Origin: UBA6183 sp964545895 | GTDB lineage: Bacteria > Bacteroidota > Bacteroidia > UKL13-3 | Assembly: GCA_964545895.1 (NCBI GenBank) | Contig: CAZJHS010000020.1 | Location: forward strand, 1 to 34,904 | Reading direction: 5' to 3' | DNA length: 34,904 nucleotides | In this document: piece by piece, positions 14,497 through 23,700 of the stretch | Layout of the letters: each line of letters starts with the position of its first letter | Numbering within the stretch: the first letter of the stretch is position 1 | Made by a program: the position numbers and the translations under genes | The notes under the pieces: generated by a model | Seen by the model: only the letters and a program-made list of their open reading frames with translations | Database searches by the model: none | Told to the model about the DNA's origin: nothing

Positions 14497-17472
14497 TTAC
14501 TGTATAGGTTGACCAGCACTTAGTGCTTGGAACCTACGCACACACTCTTGTGCTTTTGCAGGTTCGTTGTTGCGCTCAAATACTTTTGATAACAAATAAT
14601 ACGCACGTGCATAATTAGGATTTACACTTAACGCACTGGTAAGCGCACTTTCGGCTAACGAGTAGCTACCCATATTATAATAAGCAGTACCCAATCCATC
14701 GTACATTTCGGCTATGCCTCCATTGTGTGCAATACCACCTTCAAAATACTTAGCGGCTTTTTCAAAATCGTTTTTTTGTAATGCACACTGTCCGGCATAA
14801 AAATACGCTTCGGTAACATTTCGTTTATAAAACAGTGCCTTATCTAAATAAAACAAAGCACTATCTGGTTTTTGTTGCATGTACCAAACTTGTCCAAGCA
14901 AACTATAACCCGAATAATTTTCAGGATAAATTTCGATTGATTTTTTTAATGCCGTAGCTGCTTCAGCAAATTTGTTTGCCGTTAAATACGCTTGTCCTAA
15001 CATGCGATGCGCCTCCTCATTCATTGGATCGTAGGCTACTGCTTGCTGAAAAAACACTACTGCCGAATCTGATTGCCTGCGCGCTAATGCTTCATAACCA
15101 TCAGGCATAAAATTATTCTCGCGCTTTACAATTACACAAAGCGGTGCATCATCTGCTTTAATAATATGTACCGTTCCTTTTGGAGGAAACGAACCGTTTA
15201 ATAATTCGTTTTTGCTGTAAGTACGGCTGGTTAAAATTAAGTACTCCCAACGCGGTTTAAACTCTTCATACTCGCGCACCCAAAAGAAATCTAATTTAGG
15301 GTTGATGCGATGACCATAATACGAAGCAGTTAATGGTTCGTTGTTGATACCAATTAACACTTTTCTATTCGGTTCTTGTTGCGCAATCCACTCGGCAGCG
15401 GCACGGCACGAATTACTGTAATAATCGGTTTCGTAGTTTCCATATGCACCATTAATTCCGCCAACTAACTCGTTAAAATAAACATATTGGTTAGGGTGAT
15501 TTTTGATTTCCCACCATAGCGGCTTAGCAAAAGCAACAGCCAACAAAATAAACACCCCTATTTGTGCAATTTTATTTTTTAAAGCATTTAACAAAAACTC
15601 GTAAGCTAATGCTGCCAAAACTACCATAGCTGGTATTACAAATAAGTAATGGCGCCATCCGTTGTAGTAATTCAAATCAGTATACTCGGCCCAAGCAATA
15701 GGAAACACCAACATAAATACAAACATCAACACGTAGCCAATGTTTACATACTTACGTAACCAATTTAATAGCAGTACTGTTAATGCAATACCTGCCAATA
15801 AATAAAGCGGGTTACCAATGCTTAAAAATTTAACTACATAATATCCTGGAGCCTCGGTAAGCATATATAAACGCTTGCCTTCAAACAACTCGGTGTTGTT
15901 GGCATAAAATGCATTTTCGCTCGATTTTTTAAACGATATGAAAACGTTTTTTATGGGATTACTAAGTGCATAAGGCCAAAGCGAAATGCCAAATAAATAA
16001 CCTAAACCAGCAATGCTAAATAGTGTTTTAAAGTAGGCTCCTACTCCATCACTAAAAATACCTTTTTTGTTCTTTATGCAATAGGTTAACCACTGTATGC
16101 CCATAAACAAGCCCATGTATGCAATAATTAAAATTGCACCAACACGGCTACCAATACCAATGCCAATACCAATACCTAACCATGTAATGTGTTTGCTTTT
16201 TGGCCTTGGCATATTTTGCAGCACACGCACCATAAAGTAACCCGATACGGCAAAACCTGCAGCGAATGGAATATCGGTAGGATTGTTCATGCTAAAGCCA
16301 AGCCAACTTGGATTTAATCCAATAAACAATAAGGCAATGAGCGCGCCTCGCCAACTGGTGAGTGCTTTTAATGTTAGACCTACACAAATTAACCCAAGTA
16401 AACCATATAGTGATATGATGAAATGGCGAGTATTGTATGGGTCGGTATCAAAAGTATTGTAAATAATAGCAGCAACTAAGTTCATATGTTCGCCATAATG
16501 GCGAAATATTTGGCGCACGTAATCGTGGCTTCCTGTTGATTCTGCTAATGCAGCTGTATCATCACCAAAAGTACTTACCCAATTGTATGCTACTTTACTG
16601 TATTCATCGTGCTGCTTTTCATCCCATGTCATACCATACTGCTGACTTAGCAAAGGATAAGCTACACAAAAGCCAAGCACCATCACATAAAATAATAATC
16701 TGTATATAGGTGCATTACCTTTATTAGCGGGTTGAAACTGCGCTGGCAATTTCATTTCGTGCAGTGCAGATAACACAAAAAACTTAAACGATAAAAACAG
16801 CGATACTAAAGGCAAAGCGAACACCGCAAGTAAACTTCCTGCAGGCGAATTTTTATCAGCAGTTAAAGCAAAATCTTCTGAAGCAATTGCATGCGCTCCT
16901 GCTTGATTAGCTATTTGAAAATAGCTGGTTGCTGTGGTAAGTTTTGTTTCAAATAAAGTTTGTGCAAAATCTGTAGCTGCAATTAAAACGCCACTGGCAT
17001 TATCTTGTACATTACTAGCACTTATAAAACGCGTAAATCCGTTATAAATCTTGTTACTTAGCTTAGCTAAAAACCCATTTTTATTAGCACTATCTTTATG
17101 CAAAAAACTACCAAAGTATAAGGTTTGGGTTGATAGCTTTTTTCTGCGCGCTTGCGCTGCACTTATAACTGCAGCTACATTTACATGCTCAGGATTTTGA
17201 ACAAGTACACTAAGTGATGCGGTAGCTGCTGCAAATGCTTTGGCAAAATTATCGGCTACTGCAATGCGGCCTTTTTGTTGCAAATCTGCATAAGCAGCGT
17301 GTTGCGCTAAATCTGCAGCTAACTTGCTATTTGCAGCTGATATAAATATGAACTCAACATCTGTTTTACCTTTGTTAAAGTTGCTCAACAACTGCTCGTA
17401 AACAGGTGCTTTGCTGCTAGCTTGCAAAGGCAAAATAATACTAATGCGGCTTTCCGATTTTTGATTTTGCAT
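14497..17472 (-). CDS. Three-part fusion: degenerate GT2 domain, GT-C membrane glycosyltransferase (GT39-like), TPR tail
   Basis: Residues about 9-200 follow the pattern of a DPM1-like GT2 domain (RISIILPL at 9-16; YFGSFLHKDSANKNGFLAK near 119; ASNVQDNASGVLIA near 152). The two aspartate motifs are replaced (FISAANS at 43-49; VLVQNPEHV at 89-97), so this part is probably inactive. From about 212 onward lies a polytopic membrane protein. GMTWDEKQHDEY (280-291) in its first outer loop is the acidic motif of GT-C enzymes of the PMT/ArnT kind, which take sugars from polyprenyl-phosphate donors. A periplasmic part follows the last membrane segment. Residues about 790-985 form roughly six TPRs. It sits 36 bases after the DPM1-like gene, a plausible donor-making partner. 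Confidence 0.8.
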   Translation of the reverse strand: MQNQKSESRISIILPLQASSKAPVYEQLLSNFNKGKTDVEFIFISAANSKLAADLAQHAAYADLQQKGRIAVADNFAKAFAAATASLSVLVQNPEHVNVAAVISAAQARRKKLSTQTLYFGSFLHKDSANKNGFLAKLSNKIYNGFTRFISASNVQDNASGVLIAATDFAQTLFETKLTTATSYFQIANQAGAHAIASEDFALTADKNSPAGSLLAVFALPLVSLFLSFKFFVLSALHEMKLPAQFQPANKGNAPIYRLLFYVMVLGFCVAYPLLSQQYGMTWDEKQHDEYSKVAYNWVSTFGDDTAALAESTGSHDYVRQIFRHYGEHMNLVAAIIYNTFDTDPYNTRHFIISLYGLLGLICVGLTLKALTSWRGALIALLFIGLNPSWLGFSMNNPTDIPFAAGFAVSGYFMVRVLQNMPRPKSKHITWLGIGIGIGIGSRVGAILIIAYMGLFMGIQWLTYCIKNKKGIFSDGVGAYFKTLFSIAGLGYLFGISLWPYALSNPIKNVFISFKKSSENAFYANNTELFEGKRLYMLTEAPGYYVVKFLSIGNPLYLLAGIALTVLLLNWLRKYVNIGYVLMFVFMLVFPIAWAEYTDLNYYNGWRHYLFVIPAMVVLAALAYEFLLNALKNKIAQIGVFILLAVAFAKPLWWEIKNHPNQYVYFNELVGGINGAYGNYETDYYSNSCRAAAEWIAQQEPNRKVLIGINNEPLTASYYGHRINPKLDFFWVREYEEFKPRWEYLILTSRTYSKNELLNGSFPPKGTVHIIKADDAPLCVIVKRENNFMPDGYEALARRQSDSAVVFFQQAVAYDPMNEEAHRMLGQAYLTANKFAEAATALKKSIEIYPENYSGYSLLGQVWYMQQKPDSALFYLDKALFYKRNVTEAYFYAGQCALQKNDFEKAAKYFEGGIAHNGGIAEMYDGLGTAYYNMGSYSLAESALTSALSVNPNYARAYYLLSKVFERNNEPAKAQECVRRFQALSAGQPIQ
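16149..16178. repeat. Short imperfect hexamer repeat inside the GT-C gene
   Basis: Five units of TACCAA with single changes (TACCAA, TACCAA, TGCCAA, TACCAA, TACCTA). On the coding strand they encode the alternating Gly-Ile run LGIGIGIGIGS in a membrane segment. Such a repeat could slip during replication in whole-unit steps without shifting the frame. Confidence 0.55.
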
Positions 17473-17508
17473 GGGTAACTTTATGGCTAATAATAGTAAA
17501 ACAACTAA

Positions 17509-18669
17509 CTAATTTTGTTTCTGATTTAATCCTAAAAAACTTAAAAAGAAACTAGAGAATATGGTTTGTAAACCAATCATGATGGCAATTACAGATGGAA
17601 TTACCACACGTAATATGCTTGAGTAATTTAGGTTACCAAACTCTTCTAAATCCCATAAATAAAGAGAATAAACAGAGCCTGCCAAACCTGCCAGTGTAAT
17701 TAAAATGCCTATTACCAAACCTGCTTCTAGGGTAATAAAATTGTACATTTTATCAAGCGTATTGTTTTTAGGTAAGAAGCCTTGTTGTATGGCGTATATG
17801 CGTGTAAATACAGCAAAATTTACAGCCTGAAAACCTATTACAATAAATGCACCTGCATAAAGCAATGTGTTGGTATCAAAATAAATATTCATTAATTGCA
17901 CTGGACCTTTTTGTATAAGTACAAAAAGCAATAAACCTAAAATCATTAGCGTTGAACCAGGTATTAAAAACAACCATTTAGGGCTGTACAATAACAAGAA
18001 GCGTAAGTGCCTCCAACCATCGCGCCAAGTACGTAAATGTGGCGGACGAGAGCGACCATCGGGAGATAAGGTAGTTGGTACTTCAATAATTTTTAATTTA
18101 TTGATTTGAGACTTTACCACCATTTCGCTGGCAAACTCCATACCTGTGGTTTGAAGATTGAGCAACGTAACAATATCTTGACGGAAACCACGAAGACCAC
18201 AATGAAAATCATTTATTCCCCCACCAAAAAATAGTTTACCAATAAACGATAGTACAGGGTTGCCTAAGTAGCGATGTAAAAAAGGCATAGCACCTTTTGC
18301 AACTCCACCTTTAAATCGGTTACCCATTACTAAATCGTAACCTTCGCGCAATTTCTCCATGTATGCATTTAGGTTGCTAAAATCGTAGCTATCGTCACTA
18401 TCGCCCATAATAACATATTTACCATGTGCTGCTTGTATAGCTCCCATTAGGGCACTTCCATAACCTTTACGCGGAATATCAACTACACGTGCACCGCAAC
18501 TGCGTGCTATTTCTTGCGAGCCATCAGTACTTCCATTATCGCCAATTACCACCTCGCCACTGATGTTGTTATCGTTAAGGTATTTCATGGCCTTATCAAT
18601 ACATACCTTAAGTGTTTCTGCCTCGTTTAGGCAAGGCATTACAATGGTTAATTCTACTTGATTTTCCAT
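17509..18669 (-). CDS. GT2 glycosyltransferase, dolichyl/polyprenyl-phosphate sugar synthase-like, with membrane domain
   Basis: The cytoplasmic GT2 domain (1-220) has an intact nucleotide-sugar site: IVMPCLNEAETL (9-20), VVIGDNGSTDGS (40-51), MGDSDDSYDF (88-97, the DxD region) and NDFHCGLRGFR, the acceptor-loop pattern of DPM1/DpgS-type enzymes. SPDGRSRPPHLRTWRDGWRH matches the end of that domain. Four membrane segments follow (about 232-252, 268-290, 313-340 and 350-380). The family transfers a sugar from a nucleotide to polyprenyl phosphate at the inner membrane. Seven bases separate its ATG from the methyltransferase stop, so they are co-transcribed. Inference: it makes the lipid-linked sugar used by the GT-C protein encoded next. 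Confidence 0.87.
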   Translation of the reverse strand: MENQVELTIVMPCLNEAETLKVCIDKAMKYLNDNNISGEVVIGDNGSTDGSQEIARSCGARVVDIPRKGYGSALMGAIQAAHGKYVIMGDSDDSYDFSNLNAYMEKLREGYDLVMGNRFKGGVAKGAMPFLHRYLGNPVLSFIGKLFFGGGINDFHCGLRGFRQDIVTLLNLQTTGMEFASEMVVKSQINKLKIIEVPTTLSPDGRSRPPHLRTWRDGWRHLRFLLLYSPKWLFLIPGSTLMILGLLLFVLIQKGPVQLMNIYFDTNTLLYAGAFIVIGFQAVNFAVFTRIYAIQQGFLPKNNTLDKMYNFITLEAGLVIGILITLAGLAGSVYSLYLWDLEEFGNLNYSSILRVVIPSVIAIMIGLQTIFSSFFLSFLGLNQKQN

Positions 18670-18676
18670 GTTTGGC

Positions 18677-19291
18677 TTAACTGTTTTTCTTTTTTAATAC
18701 CGCTACAAAATGCAATTGTCTTCCAAAAATCATATTAAAAACACCAGGATATAAAGGAATACGCTTGTTAATAGTTACAACTTCAAGTCCTAACTCATCA
18801 AACAAATCCATCCAATACTTTTCGGTTTTAAAATTATAAATAACCTTAACACCATGCGGTGCATTACCAACCCAATCCATAAACTTTAGGGTTTGAAAAT
18901 CGAAAGCATTTGCCCACAAGTGATCTTTAATAATGAGGTACTTTTTGCTTACGCGCATAGTTTCCTTCAATAAATTTTTAAAGTTATCATCGGGCACATG
19001 GTGCAGTACATCTGTGTATTGTGCTGCATCAAAGCTATTATCTGGATATGGGATATTAACACCATTGTACTCCTTAAACGGAATAGCACAAGTTGGGCGT
19101 GCCATAATATCAATACCCTCGTAGCTAATGTTGCCTTTTTTATCGCTAATAAGTTTGCTTATGGTTCCATCACCACAACCAATATCTAATATCTTAACGT
19201 TGTCAGGCATTTGCTTGGCAATTTCATCAGATATTACCTTTATACGTCTTAAAAAAACATATTCGTGGTGAAGGTCTTTTAGTAATTTCAT
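18677..19291 (-). CDS. Class I SAM-dependent methyltransferase
   Basis: A 204-residue Rossmann-fold methyltransferase. Motif I is VKILDIGCGDGTIS (32-45). An acidic strand end near 61 (YEGIDIM), the motif FDAAQYTDVLHHVPDDNF (methyltransf_11 type) and a strand YLIIKDHLWAN follow. The substrate is unknown. As first gene of a tight operon with three glycosyltransferase-type genes, it more likely acts on a sugar, lipid or glycan than on RNA or protein. Upstream lies the terminator of the preceding gene, so the operon must have its own promoter in the 65 bases between, where no exact TAnnTTTG is seen. Confidence 0.8.
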   Translation of the reverse strand: MKLLKDLHHEYVFLRRIKVISDEIAKQMPDNVKILDIGCGDGTISKLISDKKGNISYEGIDIMARPTCAIPFKEYNGVNIPYPDNSFDAAQYTDVLHHVPDDNFKNLLKETMRVSKKYLIIKDHLWANAFDFQTLKFMDWVGNAPHGVKVIYNFKTEKYWMDLFDELGLEVVTINKRIPLYPGVFNMIFGRQLHFVAVLKKKNS

Positions 19292-19356
19292 TAATATAGT
19301 ATTTGCTTAAAGTGTGCAATATAAAAATATTCGGCTTTTTATGGCAAAATGGGCAT

Positions 19357-19388
19357 AAAAAAGGCGAGTTAAAATACATTAACTCGCC
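19357..19388 (-). terminator. Intrinsic terminator with 10-bp perfect stem
   Basis: On the minus strand GGCGAGTTAA and TTAACTCGCC pair perfectly across a 6-base loop (arms 19388-19379 and 19372-19363) and are followed by six T and then ATGCCC. It ends the outer-membrane-type gene at 19419-20399 and insulates the glycosylation operon that starts at 19291. Confidence 0.9.
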
Positions 19389-19418
19389 AAAGGGTATGAA
19401 ACAAACAACAGTTACCTG

Positions 19419-20399
19419 CTATTTTTTATTGCCAAACTTGGTTAAGCCAGGTATGTTGGCACCTATACCTAAACCAATACCAACACTTACAAACCAAGGA
19501 TTTTTATAGTTACCAGGTTGCTGACCAAACTCCATTTTAGTTGTAAATCCAACTTTACGGCCCATAAAAGCTTGCCAACCAAAACGCCAACCAAAATACT
19601 TACGTGAGTTTTCACTAATATCAATATCAACATTATTAAATGCGGTTTGTTTGGCATTGGGTTTTAGGGTATAAGTTACTAATGGAGTAAACAATCCATC
19701 TATATAAAAATCGTTTGCAATGCTGCGACTTCTTTTACCATAACCCTCGGCATTAATAATTACATTTACAATAGATTGAAAACTTAACCCACCATAAAAA
19801 CCAATGGCATCAATAGTGTATGTAAGCGTTTCAAAATTGGTGTTATCAATTGCATCTTTAATTACACCATTGGCATCTTTGTATACCATTTTATTATCAT
19901 CATCTGATGGCATGGATGATAAATCACTAATGTCGTGATAGTTTTGTAAACCACCACGTACCGAAAATATTTTACGATAGGTTGCTGGTACATTTATGTA
20001 AGTAGTATGTCTGTAATTACCCGATGTGTAAGACGAAAGCACTACTTTGGCTTTACCGCTTTTGGTAGTATTTACTAAATTAAACCGGCCACCAATGCGT
20101 GTTTGAAAACCTTTGCCAATATCGCTTGGCGAGAATATTCCTGCACCTCCATCTTTAAACGATCTTCTAAAATCAAAATCAGCAATAAGTAATTTACCCA
20201 AACGTGCATGTGCATACACATTATAAGCAATAGACATATTTGGTGAGTATGCTGCAAAATCAATTACGTTAAGCGCTACAGAAAGATTGCGCATATCAGG
20301 ATCATCTTTGGTAGTGGTGTAGCTGATTGATTGACCCTTTGCCAACCCTACACTTAATAATGCAGCAACAGCCATGCTGCTTAGTAGTTTAATATTCAT
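19419..20399 (-). CDS. Exported, probably outer-membrane protein of unknown function
   Basis: A 326-residue protein with a clear signal peptide (MNIKLLSSMAVAALLSVGLA, cut near residue 22 before Gln). The remainder is rich in short alternating aromatic/glycine strands (YAHARLGKLLIADFDFRR, FGWRFGWQAFMGRKVGFTT, WFVSVGIGLGIGANIPG), as in Bacteroidota outer-membrane beta-barrels. No domain was recognised. The polar middle part (SSMPSDDDNKMVYKDANG) is a likely surface loop. It is transcribed alone and ends at a strong terminator. The nearest alternative is a periplasmic beta-rich protein. Confidence 0.65.
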   Translation of the reverse strand: MNIKLLSSMAVAALLSVGLAKGQSISYTTTKDDPDMRNLSVALNVIDFAAYSPNMSIAYNVYAHARLGKLLIADFDFRRSFKDGGAGIFSPSDIGKGFQTRIGGRFNLVNTTKSGKAKVVLSSYTSGNYRHTTYINVPATYRKIFSVRGGLQNYHDISDLSSMPSDDDNKMVYKDANGVIKDAIDNTNFETLTYTIDAIGFYGGLSFQSIVNVIINAEGYGKRSRSIANDFYIDGLFTPLVTYTLKPNAKQTAFNNVDIDISENSRKYFGWRFGWQAFMGRKVGFTTKMEFGQQPGNYKNPWFVSVGIGLGIGANIPGLTKFGNKK

Positions 20400-20577
20400 A
20401 ATGGGGTAAATTTTGATAGGTCAAAATTGTACCACACCACGATTTTTAACAATACGTTAATTAGCGTAATAATTAATGCCTTGCAAGCCATAACCAATTG
20501 TTATACTACAAAATACTACAAACAATTGCCAACATGGATAAAACTTAGTATCAGGAGCATAGTTAGTTTTGACCCCA

Positions 20578-20736
20578 ATGAATCAAACTATAAACATCCG
20601 TAAAATAGGTATTGCATTATCGGCACTGATATTAGTGATTTTTGTTTCGTTGCTTGATAGAAACATCTACAAGCAAAAACAAGCTAAAGGTAATCAAACC
20701 AAAACTACCGTATCACAAGCTGGTATTGGCTTTTAA
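20578..20736 (+). CDS. Possible 52-residue single-span membrane protein
   Basis: ATG at 20578 opens a 52-codon frame ending in TAA. The product has a short N-terminus with basic residues (INIRKIG), one hydrophobic helix (about residues 10-26, IGIALSALILVIFVSLL), a basic stretch DRNIYKQKQAKGN and a polar tail. The helix followed by positive residues is unlikely by chance, and no other gene occupies this strand. It stands alone between two minus-strand genes and stops 8 bases from the DUF4175 stop. No family was recognised and it may not be expressed. Confidence 0.45.
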   Translation: MNQTINIRKIGIALSALILVIFVSLLDRNIYKQKQAKGNQTKTTVSQAGIGF

Positions 20737-20744
20737 GGTATACG

Positions 20745-23700
20745 TTAGTTGCGTTTTACCCCACCCACTTTATTAAAATATTCTATACTTTTAGCCTTGT
20801 AATAAGGTTGCATATCAGTAGGTATAGTTTCAAGCAATTCTTTTTCTTTATTCTTTTGTTCTAAGTACAAATCAAAAGCTGGTGGCGATGCCTTGGGTTT
20901 TTCTTTAGCTTGTTCGGCCTCGCGCTTTTGTTCTTGCTCTTGTTTACGTTCGGCTTTTTCGCTTTCTAACAAGCGAGTTAATATATCTTGTTGACGTTGC
21001 AGCATTTCGGTAGTTAGCTTTTTATTAAACAACTCCTTTTCTGTTTGCTCCATCATGCGTTTCATTTCATCTAACATTTTACTGCCGCCCAATCCTTCTT
21101 TTTGTTTGGCATCCATTTGTTGCATCATTTTTTGCAATTGCTGCCTAATGGCCATTTGTTGGGCAGCCATGCGTGCAAATCCTTCGCTACCCATACCACC
21201 TTGTTGCTGTCCGCCTGGTTGCTGACCTTGCTTTTCGCCTCCTGGTTTTTGCCCACCTTGCTCTTTAGGTTTACCTTGCTCGCCTTGCTTATTCATGCCC
21301 TCGCGCAACTGCTTATTTAGCTCCTCTTGCATTTTTTTAATTTGGCTCATGCTAAGCGGCTTGTTGCCTTGGCCTTGTCCGGGCTTTGGCTTGCCTTTCC
21401 CTTTTTTGCCTTGCTTGCTTTTGGCTTGCTGGTTTTGTTGTTGCATTTGATTTAGCACTTCGCTTAACATTACAGCTAAGTTATTGGCATGAGTCATTGC
21501 ATATTGTTGGCGCGTGCGTATTTCCATAAAATTACGCACACCAAAACCGCTTACACTTTTCTCTAAATTATCGTTAAGCTTAGTAACTTCTTTATTAATA
21601 AACGAACTTATTTCGGGCACACGTTTACTAAGTGCCAATAAACTATCTTCAATAATCTTGGCATTATCAGCCGTTAGTTTTTGCTTTTTAGCCAACTCTA
21701 CATATTGCGGACTGTACCCCATTAACGATTTCATTTCGTCAATAAGTTTTTCCTGATCTTTACTCAACTGTATAGTATTCTCCAGTATTTCGCGCAGGAT
21801 TGCTGCATCTTCCTCATGCTGCTCTTTCTCTGCCTCCTCTTGCTTTTCGCGCATTTGATTGGCCATTTCCTGCATCTCCTCGGCAGCTTCTTGCTGATTT
21901 TCTTTAGCTTGTTTACCGTCTTTTTTATCCAATCCCTCCTTAGCCTTTTCCATGCTATTGTTTACTTTCTGCTCTTGCTGCTTAGTATCTGGCATGGGTT
22001 GAGGTGTCTCAAGCTTCTCATTTTTTTGTTCGGTATCGCGCATTTGTTGCTGCACATCTTTAAAATCTTGTTGCAGCTTTTGTTGATCTTGTTTTAGCGC
22101 ATCTAATTGCTGTTGTTTTTCTTGTTTGCTGAGGTTTTTATTTTGCTCAAGTTGCTCACTTTTTTGTGCCAATTCCTTTTGCTTTTCGGCTAGTTTATCA
22201 AGCTTGTCTATATTCTCAGTAATCTTTTTATCAACCTCAAGTTGCTTAAATTGCTCCAACATGCGGTCAAGTTCTTTCTCCACATCTTTGTTGTTCATTT
22301 GCATCTTATCCATCTCCTGCTTAATGGCATCTTTATCCTGCTTTTGCAGCATTTTTTCCATCTCTTTCATCAACTTCTTCAAGTCGTCATTTAGCAGCTC
22401 GTTAAACATTTTTTCAATTTGCTGTTGCTTTTGCATCAGCTCAGGGTCAGGTGCTTTAAACTCGTTTTCTTTTAAAGTATTATGCTCTTGTTGTTTTTTA
22501 ATGTCTTCAATTTTAGCTACCAAATCGCGCTGACGTTTAAGTAGCTCTTCTGCTTTCTTTTTTTCTTCCCATGTAAGCTCGCGCTTTTCAACCATTTTTT
22601 GTTGCAAACTTTTTAACTCCTTTTGCAATTTTTTACTCTCCGAAATTGCCTCTTGCAAATCAGATTTTAAATTTTTGCCCGCTAAGTCCAACTCCTTTTG
22701 CAACTCCTTTTCGCTTGGCGCTTTATATACAATGGTTTTGCTTCGGGTTGATTTTGCTCCCCTCACTCCATCATTATCCCAAACTTCAAAGTAATACTCC
22801 AACTCATCGGCAGCCGATACGCCTGTTTCGTTTAAATTATACTCAAAGTAAAAACGTTGATTATTTTTCTGCGCATTTAATGCAATAACCTTACTAACTA
22901 AGCCTTGTTTAACCTTGCTATCAGTTTCTGACTTGATAAACTTATAAGTAAAAACCAATTTAGTTAATCCATAATCATCGCTTACATCACCAATAAAAAA
23001 CAACTGTTTACCTGTTATTGAATCCGCTTTTTCATCAATACTTATAGCCGGAAAAGCATCAGGCATTACTTGTATTAAATAACTTAAACTATCGGCTACA
23101 CCATAACCTTTGTTTTTATTTTTAATAAAATAAGGTGTGCTTAACAGCAGCTTTTTGCTGTAAGTAAATTTAGTCTCTGATTGCTTATCGGCTTGGGTTT
23201 CTTTACCGCCAAAGCCAAGCATAACCTCGTCTGTTTGCGCAGTGTTAAATACCCAAGTAGCAATTGTACCTGCAGGTAAATTTAAATCGCCCGGATTCTC
23301 TAAAATCTCATTGGCTTTACCTATATAATTTGGATACTGCAGTTTAACGGTATAATTAACCAATGCTGGTTTGGCAATTACTTTTAAGGCATATTTTTCT
23401 GACGAAAAATCGGCAGCAGTTAGTGTAAAATCTACATCCTTATTTACATTACGAAATGTATATTGATAATGCGTGTTATCAACCTTTTGCATGCGATACT
23501 GCTGTCCATTGGTTTCAACATAAACCTCGTTTGGAATAGTTTTGCCACTTATAGCCACTTTTAGTTCAAAATCGGTAAACTGCGTGGTTTGCAATACCTC
23601 ATTTTCTACATCAAAGTTAAAAGGAGCAGGCGCAACAAAAGTTTGATTATACTTAACCAAACGCTCGGTTGCCGATGAAATAATTCCTGGTGTAAACAAA

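Noticed and set aside
21816..22533. Two long plus-strand frames (21816-22097 and 22126-22533) rich in Leu, Ser, Cys and Phe.
   Set aside because: They are the antisense of the Lys/Glu/Gln coiled coil of the DUF4175 gene; biased codons there remove stops on the opposite strand. The products have no domain or sensible start.
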